Positions 15,589 to 24,060 of a stretch of DNA of 64,000 nucleotides are shown piece after piece; positions within the stretch are counted from its first letter, which is position 1; each line of letters starts with the position of its first letter. The notes beneath the pieces are model-generated. The model was not told the DNA's origin. It worked only from the letters and a program-made list of their open reading frames with translations, and made no database searches. Source of the stretch: Akkermansia sp. (GTDB taxonomy: Bacteria > Verrucomicrobiota > Verrucomicrobiia > Verrucomicrobiales > Akkermansiaceae); assembly GCA_017435365.1 (NCBI GenBank), contig JAFSFD010000013.1, positions 1-64,000 on the forward strand, written 5' to 3'. The translations under genes and the position numbers were made by a program.

Positions 15589-16281
15589 TTATTGGTGGTG
15601 CTCAGCGCGGTATTTATCCCAATCCACCTTGACGGTGTGGGCGCGGTAGCCGTTTTCCGTTTCGGAGATGATGATGCCGGCTTTCTCGAGCTCCTTGCGG
15701 CGGGCAAGCAGTGCGGCCATGCTGATGGAATCCGGCTTCGCGTTGATGACATTGCAACCCGCTTTCTGCCACTGATTCAGCTCTTCATTGGTAATACTGC
15801 CATCTTTAGCCAGAATGAAGAAATTTGTCATTTCAGCAATGACGATGGGATGGATATACATGAGGTAGGGATGCCAGTCTGCCGGGTCCTTGCCGAAGCT
15901 GAGGTCCACGCCCTTATCTGTGAGCTCTTTCCAGATGCCGGTGTTGATATCCTCGCTGCTCAGGGTGTTGTCCCCCGGCAGGATGGTATAGACCCGGGCT
16001 ACGGTCTCAAAAAGGAGCTCCTTATCCTTGAGCGGCATCTTGTTGTATTTCATGACCGCATCCCCGCGGTCGAACAAGTCCCATTCCATGGATTCCGGAC
16101 CGGCTACTTTCACCATAGTGATTTCTGTCACCTCCCGGGTTTTGGCGGACCCTCTCTTCACTTTGACTTTCTTGGTGGAATACTGGGGCACATCTTTCTC
16201 AATGATGCTGCGAACGGGATTCGTCTGCTGGCATGAACAGAACAGCCCCGCGGCCAGGATGAGGATGGAAAGCTTCTTCAT
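15589..16281 (-). CDS. Lipoprotein of unknown function
   Basis: 230 residues from the ATG at 16281. The signal sequence KKLSILILAAGLFCSC ends in lipobox LFCSC, so the mature protein should be lipidated at a cysteine near residue 16 or 18. The body is mixed and hydrophilic and includes IEKDVPQYSTKKVKVKRG and WHPYLMYIHPIVIAEMTN. I recognise no family. An upstream in-frame ATG at 16290 lies inside the -10 box and is therefore rejected. It is monocistronic, with its own promoter and a shared terminator. Confidence 0.75.
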   Translation of the reverse strand: MKKLSILILAAGLFCSCQQTNPVRSIIEKDVPQYSTKKVKVKRGSAKTREVTEITMVKVAGPESMEWDLFDRGDAVMKYNKMPLKDKELLFETVARVYTILPGDNTLSSEDINTGIWKELTDKGVDLSFGKDPADWHPYLMYIHPIVIAEMTNFFILAKDGSITNEELNQWQKAGCNVINAKPDSISMAALLARRKELEKAGIIISETENGYRAHTVKVDWDKYRAEHHQ

Positions 16282-16288
16282 GCTGCAC

Positions 16289-16318
16289 ATTATATGATAT
16301 CTGCCCCCTTCAGGTCAA
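16289..16318 (-). promoter_or_regulatory. Leaderless-type promoter of the lipoprotein gene
   Basis: TTGACC (16313-16318), 18-bp spacer, perfect TATAAT (16289-16294), then 7 bp to ATG 16281. Confidence 0.75.
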
Positions 16319-16390
16319 GCTGCTTTCTCGCCCTCCGGAACTGAAATTCCGGCTATGAAGGTGCCTGCAGTGCCCGTTGGGCTGATTAGA

Positions 16391-16427
16391 AAACAACCGC
16401 CGGGGGGATAATCCGGCGGTTGTTTTT
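16391..16427. terminator. Terminator of the RND efflux operon (bidirectional)
   Basis: A 13-bp perfect stem (16391-16403 / 16413-16425) with T6 on the plus strand and a shorter T-tract on the minus strand. It lies 20 bp beyond the pump stop codon. Confidence 0.8.
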
Positions 16428-16446
16428 TGAGAATGTGAGAAAAGGC

Positions 16447-19400
16447 TCAGGGCAATTTCTCGCCGCGTACCTTGGCGGCAGTCCAGTCGCGCATGCGGGC
16501 AAACACGGCATAGAGCCCCGGCACCATGAAGATGCCGAAGATAGTAGCCAGCAGCATGCCGAAGAAGGTGGTCACGCCGATTTCCATGCGGCTGGCCGCA
16601 CCGGAACCGGAGGCTACCACCAGCGGGAACACACCGAAGAGGAAGGAAACCGCCGTCATGAGCACGGCTCGGTAGCGCATGCCGGCGCCATTCAGGGCGG
16701 CCTGCTTCACCGGCACGCCTTCCTCGTGGTTTTCCTTGCTGAATTCCACCATGAGGATGGCGTTCTTCGCTGCGAGACCGATGAGCATGAGAAGCCCCAG
16801 CTGCACGTAGATGGACAGGCTCAGCCCGAAGAGCTGCGCACCCATGAGCGCACCCATGGTGGCCACGCTCACGGAGAGCATCACCGGCACCGGGGTGGTC
16901 CAGCTTTCATACTGCGCCACCAGGAAGAGGTAGGCAAAGAGCATGGCCATGGCGATGAGCGGGCCGATCTTGCCATCGTTCTGGCGCTCCTGGTAGGAGA
17001 GGTCCTTCCAGCTGACTTCCCAGAGCAGGTTGCGGCCCTTGGCGCGTTCTTCCTTGTTCATGTCTGCAACGGTCTGCTCAATGAGTTGCATAATCTGGCC
17101 GGAGCCCACGCCCATGGCCGGGGTCACGGAGATATCCGCGCTCATGTACTGGTTGAAGCGGTTGTAACGGCCCGGCCCCATGCGGTAGGAGAGCGAGCAC
17201 ACGGCAGAGAGCGGCACCATCTCGCCGCGCTCATTGCGCACCATCTGGTTCAGGATGTCATCTGCCGTGCGGCGGTCGGGGGTGCCACCCTGAATCTGCA
17301 CCTTGAAGTTGAAGCCGTTCAGGGTAAAGTCGTTCACGTAGGAGGAGGCCATCACGCTCTGCAAGGTGCGGAAGATGGTATCCACCGGGATGTTGAGCGA
17401 CTGGGCTTTCTCGCGGTTGATTTCGAGGTGAATCTGCGGCGTCTCCGCATCGTATTCGCTTCGCGTGCGGGAGACGAGGTCGCGGCGGGCCATGAGGCGC
17501 TCCTGTACCTCCTTCACGGCCAGGCCCAGGTCCTGCGGCGTGGCATCGCCGGAGACCTGCAGCACGGCGCTCACGCCGCCGGCAATGCCCAGACCGCGGA
17601 TGGCGGGCGGGGTCATGGCTATGATGCTGGCCTGCGGAATATCCGCACAGGCGGCGTTGATGCGCTCTGCGATGCGGCTGGCATGCATGCTGGGATCCTG
17701 GCGTTCGCTCCAGTGGGTGAGCAGCACAATCATCATGCCGCTGTGCTCGCCGGAGCCGCTCGCGAAGCTGTAGCCGCTCTGCGCGGTCACCATGTCCACA
17801 CCGGGCATGCCGATGACCCGCTTTTCAATCTGGCGCATCACCTTATCCGTGCGCTGTTTGGCGGTGGCGGTGCCTTCCATGGTCACCATCACGAAAAGGC
17901 TGCCTTTATCCTCCGTGGGGATGAAGGAGTTATTCAGTGCGGGCGGGGCGAGCAGGGCCATGGGGTTGAGCTCGCCGGTGGTGGCGGGTTTCTTATCGCT
18001 GCCCACCAGCTGGTGCCAGCTGTCCGGTGCGCCGGCGAAGTACACGTAGTTGCCACCCAGCACCAGCAGCAGGCAGAGCACGGTGAGCCAGGCGTTGCGC
18101 ACCAGGATGCCCGCGCCCCACAGGTAGATGCGGCGGCTCGTCTCCAGCATCCAGTTGAAGGGCCAGAAGATGAACGCCGCCACTTTGCTGGGCTTGGTGC
18201 CTGCCGGGCGCAGAATCAGCGCACAGAGGGCGGGGGAGAGCGTGAGCGCATTGATGGTGGAAATGCAGAGCGCCACGCACATGGTCACGGAGAACTGGGT
18301 GTAGATCACGCCCACCATGCCGCCGTAGAAGGCGATGGGCACATACACGGCCAGGGTCACCAGGGTGGTGGCGATGATGGCGCCGGTAATCTGCTTCATG
18401 CTCTTGATGGTGGCCTCCTTCGGGGAGAGTTTCTCCTCCTGGATGATGCGCATCACGTTTTCCACCACCACGATGGCATCGTCCACCAGGGAGCCGATGA
18501 CCAGGATGAGGCCGAACATGGTCAGCACGTTGATGGAGTACCCCAGCGGGTACATTACCATGAATGCACCCAGCAGAGAGACCGGAATGGCAATGGCCGG
18601 AATGAGCGTGGCGCGCCAGTCCTGCAGGAAAAGGTAGGTCACCAGCACCACCAGCAGCAGAGCCACTACCAGCGTCTCCACGATTTCATCCATGGTGGCA
18701 TCAATGGCCTGGGTCGGGTCATAGCCCATGCGCCACTCCATGCCGTCCGGGAAGTTCTTTTCAATCTGCTTCATGGCCTCCTGCACCTTGGCCACGGTGG
18801 CCAGGGCGTTGGCATCGTTATTCTGGTGAATAATCATGCCCACGTTGTCCATGCCGTTGAGTCGGCTGTAGCCGGTGTTCTTCTCGGCGCCCAGCTCCAC
18901 GGTGGCGATGTCCTTGAGCTTGGTCACGTGGCCGTTCTGCCCGCGTTTCACGACGATGTTGCCGAACTCCTCGGCAGTCTTCAGGCGGCCGGTGGCGGTC
19001 ACCTTGAAGGTGGCATAGGACTGCACGTCCTCGGCACCCACGGAACCGGCAGCGGCCTGCACGTTCTGGGCTTTGATGGCCTCGCTCACATCCGCGGGGG
19101 TGATGTTCATGGCACTCATGCGGGTGGTGTTCATCCACACGCGCATGGAGTAGTTGCGGCTCGGGATGATATCTGCACTGGAAACGCCGTCCACCTGGCA
19201 GATTTTATCCTTCACGTTCATGCGCAGCCAGTTGGAGAGCTCCAGAATGCTCATCTTGTTCTCATCGCACATGAAGTTGATGAAGCAGAGCATATCGCCG
19301 CTGCGCTTGTGCACACTGTAGCCGGTCTGCTTGATTTCGCTGGGCAGCTTGGATTCCACGCGCTTGATGGCGTTGGACACGTTCACCATGGCCATGTCAT

Positions 19401-19701
19401 CATTCGTGCCGGAGCGGAAAATGAGCGTGAGACTGAAGGAACCGTCGTTGCCGCAGGAGGAGTAGAAGTATTCCAGGTCATCCATGCCGATGAGCTGCTC
19501 TTCCACCGGGGCGGCCACCACCTGGGCCACTTCCTCGGCACTGGCGCCCGCATAGGTCATGCGCACCGAAATGGTGGGCGGCGAGACTTCAGGGTACTCC
19601 GAAACCGGCATCTTGCTCAGGCAGAGCAGACCGGCCAGCATCATCAGGATGGAGACGACGAAGGCGAACTTGGGACGGTAAATGAAGAATTGGGAAAACA
19701 T
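16447..19701 (-). CDS. RND multidrug efflux transporter, AcrB/HAE1 family
   Basis: The 1084-residue inner-membrane proton antiporter has the usual 12-helix layout with two large periplasmic loops. FSQFFIYRPKFAFVVSI opens the first helix, GSLVDDAIVVVENVMR carries the twin aspartates of the proton relay in TM4, and AAKNAILMVEFSKE the relay lysine in TM10. The N-terminal loop has VAQVVAAPVEEQLIGMDDLEY, typical of hydrophobe/amphiphile exporters. The adaptor gene precedes it by 21 bp. No outer-membrane TolC-type gene is in the window, so the channel must come from elsewhere. Substrates may include bile salts, dyes and antibiotics, by analogy only. Confidence 0.95.
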   Translation of the reverse strand: MFSQFFIYRPKFAFVVSILMMLAGLLCLSKMPVSEYPEVSPPTISVRMTYAGASAEEVAQVVAAPVEEQLIGMDDLEYFYSSCGNDGSFSLTLIFRSGTNDDMAMVNVSNAIKRVESKLPSEIKQTGYSVHKRSGDMLCFINFMCDENKMSILELSNWLRMNVKDKICQVDGVSSADIIPSRNYSMRVWMNTTRMSAMNITPADVSEAIKAQNVQAAAGSVGAEDVQSYATFKVTATGRLKTAEEFGNIVVKRGQNGHVTKLKDIATVELGAEKNTGYSRLNGMDNVGMIIHQNNDANALATVAKVQEAMKQIEKNFPDGMEWRMGYDPTQAIDATMDEIVETLVVALLLVVLVTYLFLQDWRATLIPAIAIPVSLLGAFMVMYPLGYSINVLTMFGLILVIGSLVDDAIVVVENVMRIIQEEKLSPKEATIKSMKQITGAIIATTLVTLAVYVPIAFYGGMVGVIYTQFSVTMCVALCISTINALTLSPALCALILRPAGTKPSKVAAFIFWPFNWMLETSRRIYLWGAGILVRNAWLTVLCLLLVLGGNYVYFAGAPDSWHQLVGSDKKPATTGELNPMALLAPPALNNSFIPTEDKGSLFVMVTMEGTATAKQRTDKVMRQIEKRVIGMPGVDMVTAQSGYSFASGSGEHSGMMIVLLTHWSERQDPSMHASRIAERINAACADIPQASIIAMTPPAIRGLGIAGGVSAVLQVSGDATPQDLGLAVKEVQERLMARRDLVSRTRSEYDAETPQIHLEINREKAQSLNIPVDTIFRTLQSVMASSYVNDFTLNGFNFKVQIQGGTPDRRTADDILNQMVRNERGEMVPLSAVCSLSYRMGPGRYNRFNQYMSADISVTPAMGVGSGQIMQLIEQTVADMNKEERAKGRNLLWEVSWKDLSYQERQNDGKIGPLIAMAMLFAYLFLVAQYESWTTPVPVMLSVSVATMGALMGAQLFGLSLSIYVQLGLLMLIGLAAKNAILMVEFSKENHEEGVPVKQAALNGAGMRYRAVLMTAVSFLFGVFPLVVASGSGAASRMEIGVTTFFGMLLATIFGIFMVPGLYAVFARMRDWTAAKVRGEKLP

Positions 19702-19722
19702 AAGGGATAAAGCGGTTGGGGG

Positions 19723-21852
19723 TTACTTGGCCTGCACGGGGGTGTTTTCTTCCATATCTGCCAGGTGGGAGGTGATGACCTTCTCACCCGGCAGCAGCCC
19801 GGAGAAGACGGCCACCCGGCCATCCTCGGCAGCGCTGCCGCAGATGATGCGGCGCACCAGGGCGCGGTTGTGCTTCACTACATACACGTACTTACCCCGG
19901 GAATCCGTGAGCACGGCCTCCGCCGGCACCCCCAGCACGGGGAACTCCGCCTTGCGGCATACGCGCACACTCACCACGCCGCCGGGAGCCAGGCTGCGGT
20001 CGGCATTTTCGAACACGGCCCACACGTTCTGGGTGCCGGTGCCGGGCTGGATTTCATTGTCGCAGAAGGCCACACGGCCTTTCTCCGTGATTTCCTGGCC
20101 GGTGGCGGTCACCAGGGTGAGCTCTGCCTGCTGCTCCAGCTTATCGGCACTGCCGTAGATGGAGAGGATATCCTTCTCACTCAGCGGGAAACGGGCGTAG
20201 ATGGGGCTGAGCTGCACCACGCGGGCCAGCGGGGTCTTGATATCGGTCACATAGTTGCCTTTGGATACCAGGGTGCGGCCGATGCGCCCACCCAGCGGTG
20301 CCTTCACCACGCAGCGGTCCAGGTCGTCCTGCGCCACGGCCAGGCGGGCCTGGGCGGCATCTCTGGCGGCCTGCAGCTCATTGAGCGTGGCGCGGGCGTT
20401 TTCCAGGTCGTCCTTGCTGCTGGCGTTCACTTCCAGCAGTTTCTGCTGGCGCTCATACTTGGTGCGGGCATCGTTGATTTTCACATCCAGCTGCTCCACG
20501 GCAGCCTTGCAGGCATCTACGGTGGCCTGGTAGCGCGTGGGGTCAATGTGGAAGAGCTCGGCGCCCTTCTGCACGCGCTCGCCTTCCGTGAAGTTGCGCT
20601 CCTGCAGCACGCCCTGCACCAGCGGGCGCAGCTCCACGGTGTTGATGGCTTCCAGTCGGGCTGTCTCAATGGTCAGCACGGTGGGGTCGGTCATTTCCTG
20701 AACTGTGGCGGCATCCACCTCTACCGGAGCCAGCTCTCCGCCCTGGGCAGAGCCGGGTTCATTCACGCTTGCATCGGCAAAGACCGGGTGCACCGTGGCA
20801 CCGGGGCGGGTCTTGTGCGAACCGTCGCTGATGACGACCTCGCCGGGCTGAATGCCCTCGTAGATGGATTGCAGGCGCCCCTGCACGGTGCCGGCAATCA
20901 CATTGCGGCGGGAGACCTTGTTCTCTGCATCGATGATGTAGACGAAGGCTCCCTGGGTGTCGTAGTGCACAGCGGTGAGCGGAATCATGCAGACCTCGCG
21001 CACCGTGTTCAGGCTTACATACAGAGCGCCGATGCCGTGGTGGGTCAGCTGCTCATCCGGGTTGGAAAACTCGGCCCACAGGGTGTAGGAGTCCGTACTG
21101 CCGCTCAGCTGGTTATCCACGATGGTGATGCGCCCTTTGTCCGGATAATTGCGCCCGTTGGCCGTCACCAGTTGCACATCGGTCACGTGGCCGATTTCCT
21201 TCGGCCCGTGGAAAATGCCGTTCACGTCGTTCTGGCTCAGCGGGAAACGCACATAGATGGGGTCCATCTGCGCGATGGTGGTGATAGCCTCGCCGCGGGT
21301 GATGTAGTTACCCTCGCCTTTCGGCAGACGCCCGATGCGGCCGCTGATTTCGGCATAAATCTTACAGTCGGCCAGGTCTTTGGCGGCGCGTGCCAGCTCA
21401 GCACTGGCGCCGGCCTTGCGGGCCTTGAGCTCCTCCATGGCAGCCTTGGCGGTCTCCATGTCCTCGCGCGAGGCAGCCTGCTGGGCGGCCAGGGTGTTCA
21501 GGCGGTTGAAGCGGCTGGTGGCGTAGGTAATCTGCGCATCAAGCTGGGCAATGGCTGCCTCTGCCTCCTCCACCGCGGCTACATAGCGCAGTGGGTCAAT
21601 CTCCAGCAGCAGGTCGCCTTCCTTCACGATGGCCCCTTCCTGGAAATGCGCCTTCATCAGGCGTCCTTCCACGGCGGAGCGCACCGTCACATGGCGCACG
21701 GCTTCCGTGTGCCCTATGCTCTTGCGCACAATCTTATCCTGCCCGAGAACCGCTTTTTCGGCCTGCACATAGGTCACCATCTTGCCCGGCATCTGCGCAG
21801 CCGCCACCCCGCACAGCAGCAGGGGAATAGCATATTTAGTCATCGTTCGCAT
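19723..21852 (-). CDS. Double RND periplasmic adaptor (two MFP units fused in one chain)
   Basis: At 709 residues this is about twice the normal size of an AcrA/MexA adaptor and has two full copies of the adaptor architecture. Copy 1 (about 20-360) has the first half lipoyl domain VRSAVEGRLMKAHFQEG, a helical hairpin, KDLADCKIYAEISGRIGRL, and the beta-barrel segment IAQMDPIYVRFPLSQNDV. Copy 2 (about 385-705) repeats this as LRPLVQGVLQERNFTEGE, a hairpin, AQDDLDRCVVKAPLGGRIGR, and VVQLSPIYARFPLSEKDI. A signal peptide is present but no lipobox cysteine, so it may be soluble. The start may be 21852 or 21843. It is cotranscribed with the pump. Confidence 0.88.
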   Translation of the reverse strand: MRTMTKYAIPLLLCGVAAAQMPGKMVTYVQAEKAVLGQDKIVRKSIGHTEAVRHVTVRSAVEGRLMKAHFQEGAIVKEGDLLLEIDPLRYVAAVEEAEAAIAQLDAQITYATSRFNRLNTLAAQQAASREDMETAKAAMEELKARKAGASAELARAAKDLADCKIYAEISGRIGRLPKGEGNYITRGEAITTIAQMDPIYVRFPLSQNDVNGIFHGPKEIGHVTDVQLVTANGRNYPDKGRITIVDNQLSGSTDSYTLWAEFSNPDEQLTHHGIGALYVSLNTVREVCMIPLTAVHYDTQGAFVYIIDAENKVSRRNVIAGTVQGRLQSIYEGIQPGEVVISDGSHKTRPGATVHPVFADASVNEPGSAQGGELAPVEVDAATVQEMTDPTVLTIETARLEAINTVELRPLVQGVLQERNFTEGERVQKGAELFHIDPTRYQATVDACKAAVEQLDVKINDARTKYERQQKLLEVNASSKDDLENARATLNELQAARDAAQARLAVAQDDLDRCVVKAPLGGRIGRTLVSKGNYVTDIKTPLARVVQLSPIYARFPLSEKDILSIYGSADKLEQQAELTLVTATGQEITEKGRVAFCDNEIQPGTGTQNVWAVFENADRSLAPGGVVSVRVCRKAEFPVLGVPAEAVLTDSRGKYVYVVKHNRALVRRIICGSAAEDGRVAVFSGLLPGEKVITSHLADMEENTPVQAK

Positions 21853-21999
21853 CTTCTTTTTCGTTGAAAAGTTAAAATACCTTACTCGGCTATCATACCA
21901 CTGCTCCCGCGCGCACGCAAGCAGCAAATGGTGACATATCCGCCACATTCTTTACAAATGTTAACGGAAAAGCCTGGAAGAATCTACGCGGTAAGCAGC

Positions 22000-22120
22000 A
22001 GATAAATGAGAATTTTTGGGGGGAACTCTGTCGGAGCACGGGACTTCAGTCCCGATTGGAAGCACCGTTATTTCGGGACTGAAGTCCCGTGCCCCGACAA
22101 CGACAAATATCAATTTGTCG
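22000..22120 (+). repeat. Dispersed palindromic element, copy 1
   Basis: A 69-bp core at 22030-22098 forms a stem of about 25 bp with a 19-nt loop; each arm contains the palindrome CGGGACTTCAGTCCCG or its variant. Weak outer inverted repeats of about 10 bp close the unit. It lies between the adaptor start and the 3' end of the HAD-FolB gene. The other copies are at 25807 and 51993. Confidence 0.85.
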
Positions 22121-22124
22121 CTCC

Positions 22125-23114
22125 TTACACCGTGCAGCGCACGGAGACGGAGGAAGTGAAGGGAAGGATGAACTTGTGCAGCTCCACGGTGGCGGTGGTG
22201 GCGCCGAAATCCTGCACGCAGGCGGTGGCCAGTCGGTGGCAGAGGGTTTCCAGCAGCACGGTGGGTTGCTCCTGCGCCAGGGCGATGAGGTGGCGGGCCA
22301 GGGCATCGTAGTCGATGGTGCGCTCCAGCGCCTCGCCCATGCTGCTGAAGGTGGCGGCGGGGGTAAGGCTCACGTTGGCCACCAGTCGCTGGGGCGCGGC
22401 GCGTTCCTCCTCCGGCACGCCGATGCGGCATTCGATTTCCAGGCCGTTGATGTGGATGGTATCGGCCATCGGGGTGGCGGCGGGGGCGGAGCCGCTGCGC
22501 TCCATGAGGCTCTGCAGGGCTCCCAGGTGGGGCACGGTGAGATCCGGGTTGGAGACGGAGAGCTGGGCTGCGTTGTTGTAGCCGGTGAGCACGCCAATGC
22601 CGATGATGCCGGCGCAGTGGGCGGCGTTGATATCATGCTGCATATCGCCGATGAAGGCGGTATCCGCCGGGTTCAGGTTGTGCTGGCGGAGCAGGGTGTA
22701 GATGTATTCCTCCTTGTTGCGCACACCGGAGTGGATGTGTTCGAAGTAGTCCTTGAGCCCCAGGAAACGGGCCTGCTCATCGAAGGCTCGCGGGTCCATG
22801 CTGGTGAGGATGAAGCAGCGGATTCCCCGGCTGCGGCAGAACTCCAGGAATGCCTTGGCATGCGGGATGATGGTGACCTGCGTCACGGCGTGGTCGAAGG
22901 CGTGGCGGTAGTGCTTCTCCAGGTCGACCAGCCTGGCCTCCGGGGTCTTGTGGGCGTAGTAATCCGGGTAGGGCAGCTGGAACTCATCGCGGAACTGCTC
23001 GCGGGTGAGGGCGGGGCGGTCATACTGGGCGAGCACGTAGTTAGTGGCTTCCAGGGTGAGGGCCAGGTCATCGCACAGCGTGCCGGACCAGTCGAAAAGG
23101 AGGTTCTTGAACAT
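22125..23114 (-). CDS. HAD-family phosphatase fused to dihydroneopterin aldolase (FolB)
   Basis: The 329-residue protein has two enzymes in one chain. Residues 1 to about 210 are a HAD hydrolase: motif I FDWSGTLCDD, motif II ILTSMD, the lysine in RNKEEYI, and motif IV FIGDMQHDI. The second aspartate of motif I is replaced by serine (DWSGT for DxDGT). Residues about 218-329 are FolB: HINGLEIECRIGVPEEER with the substrate Glu, TIDYDALA with the Tyr, LLETLCHRLA, and VELHKF with the catalytic Lys. FolB makes 6-hydroxymethyl-dihydropterin in folate synthesis. The fused phosphatase could remove phosphate from dihydroneopterin phosphate just upstream; that is inference. It is the last gene of the nadB operon. 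Confidence 0.9.
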   Translation of the reverse strand: MFKNLLFDWSGTLCDDLALTLEATNYVLAQYDRPALTREQFRDEFQLPYPDYYAHKTPEARLVDLEKHYRHAFDHAVTQVTIIPHAKAFLEFCRSRGIRCFILTSMDPRAFDEQARFLGLKDYFEHIHSGVRNKEEYIYTLLRQHNLNPADTAFIGDMQHDINAAHCAGIIGIGVLTGYNNAAQLSVSNPDLTVPHLGALQSLMERSGSAPAATPMADTIHINGLEIECRIGVPEEERAAPQRLVANVSLTPAATFSSMGEALERTIDYDALARHLIALAQEQPTVLLETLCHRLATACVQDFGATTATVELHKFILPFTSSVSVRCTV

Positions 23115-23125
23115 GGGGCGGGGAA

Positions 23126-24052
23126 TCAGGGTTTGCGGCGGTCGGTGGTGATGATGTTGTGGCGCTTCTGGAACTTGAAGATGGCGCGTTTCAGCTCCGG
23201 GTTGATGAAGGGGTTGTCCTTGCCGTAGCGGGCCCAGGGACCACCCGGCACCAGGTGGAAATCCACAAAGCGCCAGTGTACATTGGCCGTGCCGCCCTTG
23301 ATGCCGAGGTAATCACGCACCGCAGGGGAAATATCGATGCCGGCGCACTTGTTGGACTTGTTGCGGGGGCGCTTGCCGAGGAAGACGTATTCCCAGTCAT
23401 CGGTGTTGAAGGGGCCGCAATCCTCCCACTGGGCAAAGCAGTAGCGCCCGTTGTAGTAAATCTGCACCCAGGTGCCGCGACATACGGATTCGTACTTGCC
23501 ATCCTTGAAATGGCGGTACCAGGGGATGACCTTAGACGCTTCCGGCTTGGGGCCTCCTTTGTCGATGTCGTTGTAGGGCAGGGCGATATAGAAGGGATTG
23601 AGCTGCGGGGTGAAGCCCAGCGGCGCGAAGGTGCGCGGGTCGCGGTTGGCGGGGTTGGGGTCATCGAATCCGCCGTAGTTATCATCCCACGCGCTGTCCC
23701 AGCTGCTGGCGGTGTTGGGCACCGGGTTGTTCTTCGTGGCGCGCTCGCCTATGTAGAAATAGGTGGCGGTGATATCGAAATGCCAGGGGTAGGCACCCGG
23801 GCGCGGGCGCTGCGGGCGGGTCTTGGGGTCCGGGAAGTTGCGGCGGTGGCTCTGGTCGAAGGTGGGGCGCAGCGGCCCGGCCTTGATGGCGGCTTCGCGC
23901 AGGCGCTCGGTGGTCATGCGCCGCTTTGGAGCTTTGGCCGTGCTGCGGTTCACCGCCGAGGAGCCGATGCTGGAGCGCACGCGCTGTGCCTCTGCCACCG
24001 GGAGCGATAGCAGGCCAAGGAGCAGCAGGCAGGGCAGGGCTCGGCTCAGCAT
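23126..24052 (-). CDS. Exported protein, possible double-psi beta-barrel (RlpA/expansin-like) domain
   Basis: 308 residues with a signal peptide (LPCLLLLGLLSLPVAEA, about residues 6-22) and a basic Arg/Pro-rich linker to about residue 85. The C-terminal half has FDITATYFYIGE, GRYCFAQWEDCGPF, CAGIDISPAVRDYLGI and VHWRFVDF, which recall double-psi beta-barrel folds where a DCGP-like turn and an IDLSxxAxxxLG helix are conserved. The resemblance is by eye and needs a profile search. It starts 8 bp after nadB and ends 11 bp before the HAD-FolB gene, in one operon, although the link between these functions is not obvious. Confidence 0.6.
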   Translation of the reverse strand: MLSRALPCLLLLGLLSLPVAEAQRVRSSIGSSAVNRSTAKAPKRRMTTERLREAAIKAGPLRPTFDQSHRRNFPDPKTRPQRPRPGAYPWHFDITATYFYIGERATKNNPVPNTASSWDSAWDDNYGGFDDPNPANRDPRTFAPLGFTPQLNPFYIALPYNDIDKGGPKPEASKVIPWYRHFKDGKYESVCRGTWVQIYYNGRYCFAQWEDCGPFNTDDWEYVFLGKRPRNKSNKCAGIDISPAVRDYLGIKGGTANVHWRFVDFHLVPGGPWARYGKDNPFINPELKRAIFKFQKRHNIITTDRRKP

Positions 24053-24060
24053 CTTCTATC

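Noticed and set aside
16420..19710. Open frame of 1096 codons on the plus strand
   Set aside because: It lies antisense to the RND pump, is full of His/Gly/Ala/Glu, and has no domain; high-GC genes routinely leave such shadow frames open.
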